Of a DNA stretch of 64,000 bases, positions 32,585 through 40,328 are shown piece by piece. The stretch's first letter is position 1; each line of letters begins with the position of its first letter. The notes beneath the pieces were generated by a model. That model was not told the DNA's origin, ran no database searches, and saw nothing but the letters and a program-made list of their open reading frames with translations. A program made the translations under genes and the position numbers. The stretch comes from JBBQXY01 sp038209195 (GTDB taxonomy: Bacteria > Chloroflexota > Ktedonobacteria > Ktedonobacterales > Ktedonobacteraceae): positions 16,411 through 80,410 of the forward strand of contig JBBQXY010000005.1 of the NCBI GenBank assembly GCA_038209195.1. The letters run 5' to 3'.

Positions 32585-33613
32585 CTACACACATTCCTGC
32601 TGGCTGGCACAGTGAATAGCGCCTAGCCCTAGGATGAAATCGCCGCAATATATACCAACAACAGTATGCTTCGGAAAAACTCCCGCCAGCAGATCAAGCG
32701 CCATGCGATCATTGGGATCGTTGAACGTTGGCACCAGCACCATATCATTGCTAATCAGGAAATTCGCATAGCTTACCGGCAGAATCTGCCCGTCAAACAC
32801 TAACTTTTTCGGCATCGGCAGTTCGATGATGTCGAGTTGTTTGCCGTCCTGATCGCGCGCTGCTTTCAGACGTTTCAAATTATCCCTTAGCGGCCCGTAA
32901 TTCCAAGCGTTTTTATCGGCTTCAATGACGGTTACAACCGTTGTCGCATTCACAAAACGGGCAAGGTCGTCAACATGACCGTGCGTATCATCCCCTTCAA
33001 TGCCGTTGCCCAGCCAGATCACATGGGAAATGCCCAAGTACTTGGCAAAAATCTGCTCATAATCCTCACGCGAAAAACCGGGATTGCGGCATTGTATATC
33101 GCTCAGCAAGCATTCCTCGGTAGTAATAAGCGTGCCCTTGCCGTTCACCTCAATAGATCCGCCTTCCAACACCACCCTTTTGCCTTTATGCTCAGGCTTT
33201 ATGAGCAGCAAATCCAAAAACTTCCCGACATATGCAGGAACATTATCATCGCTCTGCCAGTTGTCATATTTCGCCCAGGCGTTAAACCGCCAATCAAGCA
33301 GCATACGTTGGTTGCCGTCATAGACAAAAATCGGCGCCGAGTCGCGCAGCCATGATCGATTGGTCGGGACAATAATAAAATCTACTTGACTCACGTCAAC
33401 CTGCGCTATTGCCAGAATATCCGCCACTTTCTGCCGCTCACCAACATCCTTAACCAGCAGCCTTACCCTCACACCCCGCGTCAGATTTTTGATTATCTCA
33501 ACATACACCCATTGTATCGCCTCGAATTTACCCGGCCAGTCTTCCCGGTTATGCGGCCAGGCAAGCCAGATCGCTTGCTGCTTTTCCCATTCGGCGGGCA
33601 TTCTCAGTGTCAT
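32585..33613 (-). CDS. aguA: Agmatine deiminase family protein
   Basis: 342 residues. RMPAEWEKQQAIWLAWPHNREDWPGKF is the typical N-terminus. WLRDSAPIFV, GNGIEGDDTHGHVDDLARFV (catalytic Glu/Asp and His) and the C-terminal GAIHCASQQE (nucleophilic Cys) complete the guanidino-group-modifying active site. It turns agmatine into N-carbamoylputrescine plus ammonia. Its start overlaps the stop of the upstream amidase gene by 4 bp, so both steps of the agmatine-to-putrescine route are translationally coupled. Confidence 0.93.
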   Translation of the reverse strand: MTLRMPAEWEKQQAIWLAWPHNREDWPGKFEAIQWVYVEIIKNLTRGVRVRLLVKDVGERQKVADILAIAQVDVSQVDFIIVPTNRSWLRDSAPIFVYDGNQRMLLDWRFNAWAKYDNWQSDDNVPAYVGKFLDLLLIKPEHKGKRVVLEGGSIEVNGKGTLITTEECLLSDIQCRNPGFSREDYEQIFAKYLGISHVIWLGNGIEGDDTHGHVDDLARFVNATTVVTVIEADKNAWNYGPLRDNLKRLKAARDQDGKQLDIIELPMPKKLVFDGQILPVSYANFLISNDMVLVPTFNDPNDRMALDLLAGVFPKHTVVGIYCGDFILGLGAIHCASQQECV

Positions 33614-34530
33614 TTGCCAAACCTCTCCATAATCCCGCCATATGCATCAATGCGCCGATCACGGAGGAATGGCCACCAGCGGCGCGTCTGCTCCTGAATA
33701 GTCGGATCGCAGACTGCCGTGATAATTTCCTCTTTATCCGAGGAGGCCTTGGCAAGTATGCGCCCGAACGGATCGGCAATAAACGAGTTGCCGAAAAACT
33801 CTATGCCCCGGCCCCTCTCTTGCTCTCCCCCCCCAAGCTCGGGGAGCGCGGAAACTGGGGATGGCTCGAACCCGACCCGGTTGCAAGCCGCCACATAAAC
33901 GCCGTTGGCTATGGCGTGACCGCGCTGGACGGTTTCCCACGCGTCCGCCTGTGCCGCGCCATACTCGGCTTTCTCCGCTGGATGCCAGCCAATAGCCGTG
34001 GGATAAAACAGGACATGCGCCCCCTGCATAGCAGTCAGACGCGCCGCTTCCGGATACCACTGATCCCAGCACACAAGCTGCCCCAATGTGCCGAATTGTG
34101 TATCAAATGCTTTGAAGCCCAGATCGCCGGGTGTGAAATAATATTTTTCGTAATAGAGTGGGTCATCGGGAATATGCATCTTGCGGTACATTCCCACCTG
34201 CCGCCCGTCCGCGTCGAACACGACGCTAGTATTGTGATAAATCCCGGCGGTGCGGCGCTCAAAAACTGAGGCGACGATGACCATGCCATGCTGCCTCGCG
34301 ATTGCGGCAATAGTTTCCGTGGTCTTACCAGGAATGGATTCCGCCAGATCAAAAACCTCCGGATTTTCCGTCTTGCAGAAATAGGGCGAGCGGAACAACT
34401 CTGGCAGGCAGGCAACCTGCACTCCCAGCTTCGCCGCCTTTTCCAGCATCACCTGGGCCTTCACCAGGTTGGCGTTCACATCTTCTTCCATATGCATCTG
34501 GATAAGACCAATCGTAAAAGCTTTATGCAT
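33610..34530 (-). CDS. aguB: N-carbamoylputrescine amidase
   Basis: About 306 residues, nitrilase superfamily, with the full triad: Glu in CLPELF, Lys in YRKMHIPDDP and Cys in LVCWDQWYPEAARL. FEPSP and the C-terminal RRWWPFLRDRRIDAYG are typical of N-carbamoylputrescine amidase, which releases putrescine, CO2 and ammonia. A ~19-residue low-complexity insert (PVSALPELGGGEQERGRG) lies between FEPSP and IEFFGNSF, where relatives have a short loop. ATG 34530 follows GAGGTG; a GTG two codons earlier is also possible. First gene of the aguBA unit. Confidence 0.93.
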   Translation of the reverse strand: MHKAFTIGLIQMHMEEDVNANLVKAQVMLEKAAKLGVQVACLPELFRSPYFCKTENPEVFDLAESIPGKTTETIAAIARQHGMVIVASVFERRTAGIYHNTSVVFDADGRQVGMYRKMHIPDDPLYYEKYYFTPGDLGFKAFDTQFGTLGQLVCWDQWYPEAARLTAMQGAHVLFYPTAIGWHPAEKAEYGAAQADAWETVQRGHAIANGVYVAACNRVGFEPSPVSALPELGGGEQERGRGIEFFGNSFIADPFGRILAKASSDKEEIITAVCDPTIQEQTRRWWPFLRDRRIDAYGGIMERFGK

Positions 34531-34576
34531 TTCCACTCAACACCTCATGACTTTTTTACACGATTCCGCACTTCGC

Positions 34577-34596
34577 TTAGTGTACCACAAGAAAAA
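34577..34596 (-). promoter_or_regulatory. Promoter-like 20-mer upstream of aguB
   Basis: Same 20-mer as at 32531-32550, with TGG-TACACT on the minus strand, ~50 nt before the aguB start. Confidence 0.45.
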
Positions 34597-34786
34597 ACCT
34601 GACTACTTCTAATGGACCGTCAATCTTCATGTGAAGGGGTGAGGCATCCTAACATGTAGGGACGTCCCTTGTGGGCGTCCGGCCCCGCTAGCTAAGTGTA
34701 ACCCTCCAACGAATTTCCTTTTAATGAGGAAGTAAAATAGTCACAAATCCCAACAAATGTTTCACCATAAAAAGGAGAACTTCACA

Positions 34787-35362
34787 ATGCTAATCAAACG
34801 TACTTTCTTTATCACCATTGGCCTCTTGCTAGCCATGTTCATCGCGGCCTGTGGCAGCACCAGTACCACCACAACCACTGGTAACGGTGGTGCTTATGGC
34901 TCTGGCACAACTCCAACAGCCACGGCTACTCCAGCCAGCACACCAACAATATCTAGTAGTGGCAATTCGTCCCCCATCCTCAAAACGGCCACTGCCACTG
35001 TCAAAGGCAAATCCGAAACCATTCTCACCGACGCTAATGGCAAAACACTGTATTACTTCACTCCCGATACAGCCACCACTGCCGCTTGTACCACTGGCTG
35101 TACTGGCACTTGGCCTCCGCTGCTCCTCACAGGTTCAGGCTCGCCCACCAGTTCCGGCACGCTCACTGGTAAACTGACCGCGCAAACGGATGCCAATGGC
35201 AATCAAGTCCAGTACAACGGTCACTTCCTCTACACGTTCGCCAGTGATACTGCCCCCGGTCAAACCAACGGCGAGGGCATCGGCAACAAATGGTTTGTCG
35301 CCACCGTTGATCTCGCTTCACAAGGTAGTGGCAGCGGCTCAGCGTACAATGACGGATATTAG
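34787..35362 (+). CDS. Secreted-repeat lipoprotein (COG4315/Lipoprotein_15 type)
   Basis: 191 residues from ATG 34787 (AAGGAG upstream). Signal peptide with lipobox MFIAAC, a Thr/Gly/Ser/Pro linker of ~45 residues, then two copies of the family's repeat: TILTDANGKTLYYFTPDT...CTGTWPPLL and QVQYNGHFLYTFASDTAPGQTNGEGIGNKWF. The domain is common in actinobacterial and Chloroflexota lipoproteins of unknown function. It is monocistronic and convergent with nadA across a strong hairpin. Confidence 0.88.
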   Translation: MLIKRTFFITIGLLLAMFIAACGSTSTTTTTGNGGAYGSGTTPTATATPASTPTISSSGNSSPILKTATATVKGKSETILTDANGKTLYYFTPDTATTAACTTGCTGTWPPLLLTGSGSPTSSGTLTGKLTAQTDANGNQVQYNGHFLYTFASDTAPGQTNGEGIGNKWFVATVDLASQGSGSGSAYNDGY

Positions 35363-35388
35363 TGGCCTTACCACCTCAAGGTAAAAGC

Positions 35389-35423
35389 AAAAGAGCATGC
35401 AACCTGCGGTTGCATGCTCTTTT
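35389..35423. terminator. Bidirectional terminator between lipoprotein gene and nadA
   Basis: AAAAGAGCATGCAACC (35389-35404) pairs with GGTTGCATGCTCTTTT (35408-35423) over TGC. A and T runs on both sides suit termination in both directions. Confidence 0.85.
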
Positions 35424-35432
35424 CCCTGTAAC

Positions 35433-36623
35433 CTACAACGCGAGCATTCGCTCCAAAGCAACCTTAGCCCAGCGCGCCGTCTCACCATCGACTTTGACCT
35501 GGTTAATAACCGTATCCTCCACCAATCCTTCCAATATCCACGCCAGATAGGCCGGGTGAATGCGATACATCGTTGAGCAAGGACAGACAATGGGATCGAG
35601 ACAGAAGATGAATTGATCGGGAAACTCTTTTGCCAGCCGATGCACCAGATTAATCTCCGTCGCGACTGCCCACTGACTCCCAGCAGGTGCCTGCTCAATC
35701 TGCTGAATAATATACTCGGTCGAACCATACAGATCAGCCGCTTCGACAACCTCGCGACGGCATTCAGGGTGAACCAGTACCCTTATCCCTGGATAATCAG
35801 CCCGCGCCTTCTCGATCTGCTGCACACTGAAACGCATATGCGTCGTGCAGTAGCCCTTCCACAGAATAATCTTTGCGCGTTCTAGCTCCTCTTCCGCGTC
35901 GTCCGTCGCCATCGGGTTCTTCGGATTCCAGACTGCCATCTGCTCCTCCGCGATACCGTACTTAAAAGCGGTGTTGCGACCAAGATGCTCATCTGGAAAG
36001 AAGAGTACTCGCTTACCATGCTTAAAAGCCCATTGGATCACAGCCGGAGCATTGGACGAGGTGCAGACGATACCACCGTTGCGCCCACAAAAAGCCTTGA
36101 GATCAGCCGCCGAGTTCATATACGTCACGGGAATGATTCCGGCATCCTCGCCCAATGTCTCATGCAACATCTGCCAGCATTCCTCGACCTCAGCAATGTT
36201 TGCCATATCAGCCATTGAACAGCCAGCAGCAGGATTGGGCAGTATAACGCGCTGATGCGGCGCACTAAGAATATCAGCACTTTCAGCCATAAAATGGACG
36301 CCACAAAACACGATATAATCGGCCTCTGGACGTGCAGCAGCCAACTGCGCCAGCTTAAACGAATCACCGCGATAATCAGCGTACTTGATGATCTCATCAC
36401 GCTGATAATGATGTCCCAGAATGACCAGTCGTTCGCCCAGCTTTGCCCGTGCCGCGGCAATGCGCTGATCCAACTCTTCGCCTGACATCTCTGCATAAAC
36501 TAAAGGGACGTTATCGATACGGGTTGAACGGTCGTGGCGTGTCTGTGCGCTGCGCGTTTGCAGGTTGACGAGCGGCAAAATGCGCTCTTCTTTACTCTCC
36601 GCACAAGCAGATTGCAGAGCCAT
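35433..36623 (-). CDS. nadA: Quinolinate synthase
   Basis: 396 residues from ATG 36623 (AAGGAGG upstream). LVILGHHYQRDEIIKYADYRGDSFKLA, NPAAGCSMADMA (first cluster Cys), MNSAADLKAFCGRNGGIVCTSSNA, KGYCTTHMRF and DPIVCPCSTMYRI supply the cluster ligands and substrate sites. It is the longer form with an N-terminal extension. It condenses iminoaspartate with dihydroxyacetone phosphate to quinolinate, using a 4Fe-4S cluster. It is the third gene of nadB-nadC-nadA, 22 bp after nadC. Confidence 0.97.
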   Translation of the reverse strand: MALQSACAESKEERILPLVNLQTRSAQTRHDRSTRIDNVPLVYAEMSGEELDQRIAAARAKLGERLVILGHHYQRDEIIKYADYRGDSFKLAQLAAARPEADYIVFCGVHFMAESADILSAPHQRVILPNPAAGCSMADMANIAEVEECWQMLHETLGEDAGIIPVTYMNSAADLKAFCGRNGGIVCTSSNAPAVIQWAFKHGKRVLFFPDEHLGRNTAFKYGIAEEQMAVWNPKNPMATDDAEEELERAKIILWKGYCTTHMRFSVQQIEKARADYPGIRVLVHPECRREVVEAADLYGSTEYIIQQIEQAPAGSQWAVATEINLVHRLAKEFPDQFIFCLDPIVCPCSTMYRIHPAYLAWILEGLVEDTVINQVKVDGETARWAKVALERMLAL

Positions 36624-36645
36624 AGGTTTCCTCCTTGTTTGGATA

Positions 36646-37488
36646 TCAAGCAAATTCTAACGATATATCAAAATTTGGCGCAGAGTGCGTCAAAGCCCCT
36701 AGCGAGATAAAATCTACGCCAGTCGACGCCACCGCCGCTAAACGTTCAGAGTCAGTACCAATATTGCCGGACGCTTCCAGTAGCATGCGCGGTGCTTCCC
36801 GGCGCACCAACTTCACCGCCTCGCGCATCGTGGCAATCTCCATATTGTCCAGCAGCACTACATCGGCCTCAGCCTTGATAGCCTGTCGCACTTCTGCCAG
36901 CGTTTCACACTCAATCTCAATTTTGAGCAGATGCTGCGCAGCGCGACGAGCCGCCGTGACAGCCTGAACTATGCCACCAGCAGCCTTGATATGATTATCT
37001 TTAATTAGCACGCCATCGCTCAGGCCGTAGCGATGATTCTGCCCACCACCCAGACGCACCGCTTCCTTTTCCAGGCTGCGCAAACCCGGCGTCGTCTTGC
37101 GCGTATCAAGAATGCGTGCCGGTGTTCCTTCAATCGCATGCACACAACGCGCCGTACTGGTCGCGATGCCCGAAAGATGACCCAGGAAATTGAGAGCCAC
37201 GCGCTCAGCACTTAATATCGAACGTGCCGGACCGCTCAACTCTGCCAGCACCTGTTCCGGCTGTACAGTCACGCCATCTTCCACCAACGTGTCAAAAATG
37301 ATATGCTCGTCCATCAGGCGAAATGTCTCAGCCGCCACAGCCAGCCCAGCCACTACCCCTGCCCGTCGAGCAATGATCCGCGCCTGAGCCTGTTGCTCTT
37401 CGGGCACCGTGCTGAGCGTCGTGATATCGTAATCAGCACCATCTTCCTCTAAAGCACGCTTTATCAAGTCTATCGGAGCTTTACGCAT
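36646..37488 (-). CDS. nadC: Nicotinate-nucleotide pyrophosphorylase (carboxylating)
   Basis: 280 residues. ERVALNFLGHLSGIATSTARCV, ILDTRKTTPGLRSLEKEAVRLGGGQNHRYGLSDGVLIKDNH (PRPP and quinolinate site), EIECETLAEVRQAI and LEASGNIG are the QPRTase landmarks. It makes nicotinate mononucleotide from quinolinate and PRPP. ATG 37488 is preferred (AGGAG upstream); a TTG two codons earlier is possible. Its start overlaps the end of nadB by 8 bp, indicating translational coupling. Confidence 0.97.
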   Translation of the reverse strand: MRKAPIDLIKRALEEDGADYDITTLSTVPEEQQAQARIIARRAGVVAGLAVAAETFRLMDEHIIFDTLVEDGVTVQPEQVLAELSGPARSILSAERVALNFLGHLSGIATSTARCVHAIEGTPARILDTRKTTPGLRSLEKEAVRLGGGQNHRYGLSDGVLIKDNHIKAAGGIVQAVTAARRAAQHLLKIEIECETLAEVRQAIKAEADVVLLDNMEIATMREAVKLVRREAPRMLLEASGNIGTDSERLAAVASTGVDFISLGALTHSAPNFDISLEFA

Positions 37489-39157
37489 ATGCAATGCTCT
37501 CCTGTCGCGAGTTTTCCACAGCCTCGGATAGCAACTCTCGCCTAAAGGTATAGTGACAACCCGTTAATGTTTCATCAAGTTGCTCGTAATCGCTCCGCCA
37601 ATGGCTACCCCGACTCTCACAGCGTTTCAGTGCGGCAGCAATAACCAGTTCCGCCACCAGCAACATATTCTCCGTTTCTTTCCCACGCGCAGTGTCCATT
37701 GTTGGCTCGCCGGCTTCATTTGCTGCCAGCATCGCTTGCCGTAACGCTCGAATCTGCTCTTTAGCCGCCAACAGTCCCGCCTCGTCGCGGCGTAACGAGA
37801 CATATTGCCACATAATACGACGCACTTCCCGCCGCATCGTGGCGTCATCCATCGCAGCAAACGACGAGGTTGCCGCAGAAGTGAACTGTTCGTCCGGCAG
37901 CGAGACAAGCATTGCGTGACGTCCTCTTCTTGGCTCGCCTTCCACAACGCTTTGGCCCAGTACACCAGCAACACGCAAACCAAAGACCAGACCCTCTAAC
38001 AGCGAATTGCTTGCCAGCCGATTTGCGCCATGCACACCTGTACAGGCAACTTCTCCCACCGCATACAGCCCTGCTACATTTGTGTGACCATCGGTATCGA
38101 CCATCACACCGCCCATACAATAGTGCGCAGCGGGAGCAATAGGCAAGAGGTCCTTGGCGAGGTCAAGTCCAAAGCTACTACAAATCGCCGAGATAGTAGG
38201 GAAGCGCGCATACATTTTTTCCGCCTCCAGGTGTCGCAGGTCAAGATACTGGCAATCGGTCCCTTCCGCCAGCATCTCACTCAGAATGGCACGAGCGACC
38301 ACATCGCGTGGCGCAAGTTCAGCCTGAGCTGCATAGCGCAACATGAAACGCTCTCCCGCGTGATTGCGCAGGTATGCCCCTTCGCCGCGTACCGCCTCAG
38401 AGATCAAATGCGAAGTTCCATCCATCACCAGTACCGTTGGATGAAATTGCATAAACTCCAGATCAGTCAGTGCTGCTCCTGCTCGCCATGCCAGTGCTAA
38501 CCCATCCGCGGTAGCTCCCGCCGGATTAGAGGTATGCAACCACAGACCACCAGCCCCTCCATTCGCCAGCACCGTTGACCTTGCCTGCACCGTGAAAGTC
38601 TCTCCATCTTTATTCATGGCCTCAAGACCCGTACAGATACCCTCGCGCACTAACAATCGGCTCACATAGGTCTCTTCGTAGAGCGTTATGGATCTACGCT
38701 TCTGTAGCGCACTCATCAACGCACGCTCGATCTCTGCCCCAGTGGCATCTCCACCAGCATGGAGTACGCGCCAACGGCTATGCGCCGCCTCCCGCCCCAA
38801 AAGCAAGCCATCAGGTGTCTCATGTGCATCGCTCCCAGCTTCTTTCCTATCAAACTTCACCCCCATCTGCATCAACCAACGGGCTGCCGCTGGTCCCTCT
38901 TCTACCAGGATGCGCACCGCCTCCTCATCACAAAGACCCGCTCCTGCGACAAGCGTATCCTGCAAATGTAATGCCGGGCTATCGTCTGCACCCAACGCTA
39001 CTGAGAGACCACCCTGCGCATAGCGCGTGTTACTCTCTCCAAATTGCCCTTTGGTAAAAAGAGCTACGCGCATCGACTGCGGTAATCCTAAGGCAACCGA
39101 GAGTCCCGCGATCCCCCCTCCAACAATGGCGACATCATACATCTGGCTGCTTGCCAT
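37481..39157 (-). CDS. nadB: L-aspartate oxidase
   Basis: 558 residues. YDVAIVGGGIAGLSVALGL is the FAD dinucleotide-binding motif, followed by ESNTRYAQGGLSVAL. RWRVLHAGGDATGAEIERAL, QFHPT, SEAVRGEGAYLRN and HYCMGGVMVDTDGHTNVAGLYAVGEVACTGVHGANRLASNSLLEGLVFG are the substrate and FAD blocks of the fumarate reductase/aspartate oxidase family. It oxidises L-aspartate to iminoaspartate for NadA. First gene of the nad operon. No NrtR or NiaR operator is recognised upstream. Confidence 0.97.
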   Translation of the reverse strand: MASSQMYDVAIVGGGIAGLSVALGLPQSMRVALFTKGQFGESNTRYAQGGLSVALGADDSPALHLQDTLVAGAGLCDEEAVRILVEEGPAAARWLMQMGVKFDRKEAGSDAHETPDGLLLGREAAHSRWRVLHAGGDATGAEIERALMSALQKRRSITLYEETYVSRLLVREGICTGLEAMNKDGETFTVQARSTVLANGGAGGLWLHTSNPAGATADGLALAWRAGAALTDLEFMQFHPTVLVMDGTSHLISEAVRGEGAYLRNHAGERFMLRYAAQAELAPRDVVARAILSEMLAEGTDCQYLDLRHLEAEKMYARFPTISAICSSFGLDLAKDLLPIAPAAHYCMGGVMVDTDGHTNVAGLYAVGEVACTGVHGANRLASNSLLEGLVFGLRVAGVLGQSVVEGEPRRGRHAMLVSLPDEQFTSAATSSFAAMDDATMRREVRRIMWQYVSLRRDEAGLLAAKEQIRALRQAMLAANEAGEPTMDTARGKETENMLLVAELVIAAALKRCESRGSHWRSDYEQLDETLTGCHYTFRRELLSEAVENSRQESIAYA

Positions 39158-39383
39158 AGCTTTCAGCTATCCTTCCCCTTGACTAAGTGTACTTCTAACA
39201 CTTACTCAAACGCAAAAAAAACACGTAGTGCCAAGTAAAATTGAAAAGGTGTCTCTTGTACACTAACCTTGCTAAGTAGTATACCCAATAATGTGAGGAA
39301 AAACAAGGGTAAAAAGTACACTATCTCCCAATGGGCTCATATGTAGTGACTTCCCTTGGGAATGTCAGGTTCCAAAACAACTG

Positions 39384-40097
39384 CTACCCACTCACAAAGC
39401 TATCGTCGAAGCTTTCTCCTGCCCGATACACCGTAGGCTGCCCCTTACGATACAACGTCACTGCCCCCTGCCCATACACGCGCCAACTGGCCCCCCTATC
39501 ACCAGGACCATCATCAAGCATGCCAGTGCGTTCATCGATGCCGAGCAAAACTGCCTTCGGCAACAACTTGCTCATTTGCGCTGCCCAACCTTTGCCAAAG
39601 CTATTGTGATGTGGCAATACGCACGTATTGGGTACCAGTCCCAGTCCCTCAACAACTTCTCGCCGTGCCGGGTCAAAGTAGAACTGACACATCACCATCG
39701 CCCCTGCGCTGCTACCCGCTATCACCGCACCGGCCTCGTACGCCGTGCGCATTGCTTGCCAACACAAGCTATCTTTGAGCGTCTCGCCAAGATAACCCGT
39801 AAACCCACCCAGCATATAGATCAAGCACGATTGTGCAATACTTTCAGCCAGGGATGGATCATTAGCCGAAGCCTTATCAATAAGAGGAAGAGACGCAACC
39901 TGCCTGGCTCCCAGTCCACGAAACCAGCGCACGCCATTATTGCCCGCCCGCTGCTGATTATTATCCGGTGCAGCAGCAGTCGGAATAATACTGATCACCG
40001 CACTGGAACCACCAGCCAGTTCAATCGCTCTCCGGTCAGCCTCGGCCATTTTCCCTCCAAATTCAGCCCCACCCTCCAAAAGAAGATATCCTGCCAT
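39384..40097 (-). CDS. Peptidase S51 / cyanophycinase-like protein
   Basis: 237 residues. LLLEGGAEFGGKMAEADRRAIELAGG is the N-terminal block. The nucleophile elbow is AGSSAGAMVMC, and an upstream LGGFTGYL matches the family's G-G-x-x-x/Q loop. LLGIDERTGML follows. S51 members include Asp-specific dipeptidase and cyanophycinase. The length and GSSAG motif fit the general type 1 glutamine-amidotransferase-like branch, and the substrate cannot be named. GAGGTGA precedes the ATG. The gene is divergent from the methyltransferase operon. Confidence 0.82.
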   Translation of the reverse strand: MAGYLLLEGGAEFGGKMAEADRRAIELAGGSSAVISIIPTAAAPDNNQQRAGNNGVRWFRGLGARQVASLPLIDKASANDPSLAESIAQSCLIYMLGGFTGYLGETLKDSLCWQAMRTAYEAGAVIAGSSAGAMVMCQFYFDPARREVVEGLGLVPNTCVLPHHNSFGKGWAAQMSKLLPKAVLLGIDERTGMLDDGPGDRGASWRVYGQGAVTLYRKGQPTVYRAGESFDDSFVSG

Positions 40098-40231
40098 CGT
40101 TCACCTCGTATATCCTTTAATTCTTTGCGATCCAACGCTTTTACCCCATTTGTAATATCCATTATAAACGATTCTTTGGCAAAACATCTGGCACTACCAG
40201 GGCGATTAACTACCAATGTTCATAATTTCTC

Positions 40232-40260
40232 TTGCCTTTTCACCCATAAACTGGTACTCT
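40232..40260 (+). promoter_or_regulatory. Promoter of the methyltransferase-PIN-helicase operon
   Basis: TTGCCT (40232-40237), 17 nt, TACTCT (40255-40260), ~70 bp before the chosen start. Confidence 0.5.
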
Positions 40261-40328
40261 AAGTGGCAAATCAAGAGCTAGCGATTAGCAAATTAATACG
40301 TGAGAGCATTGTGTTGAGAGGGGATACC

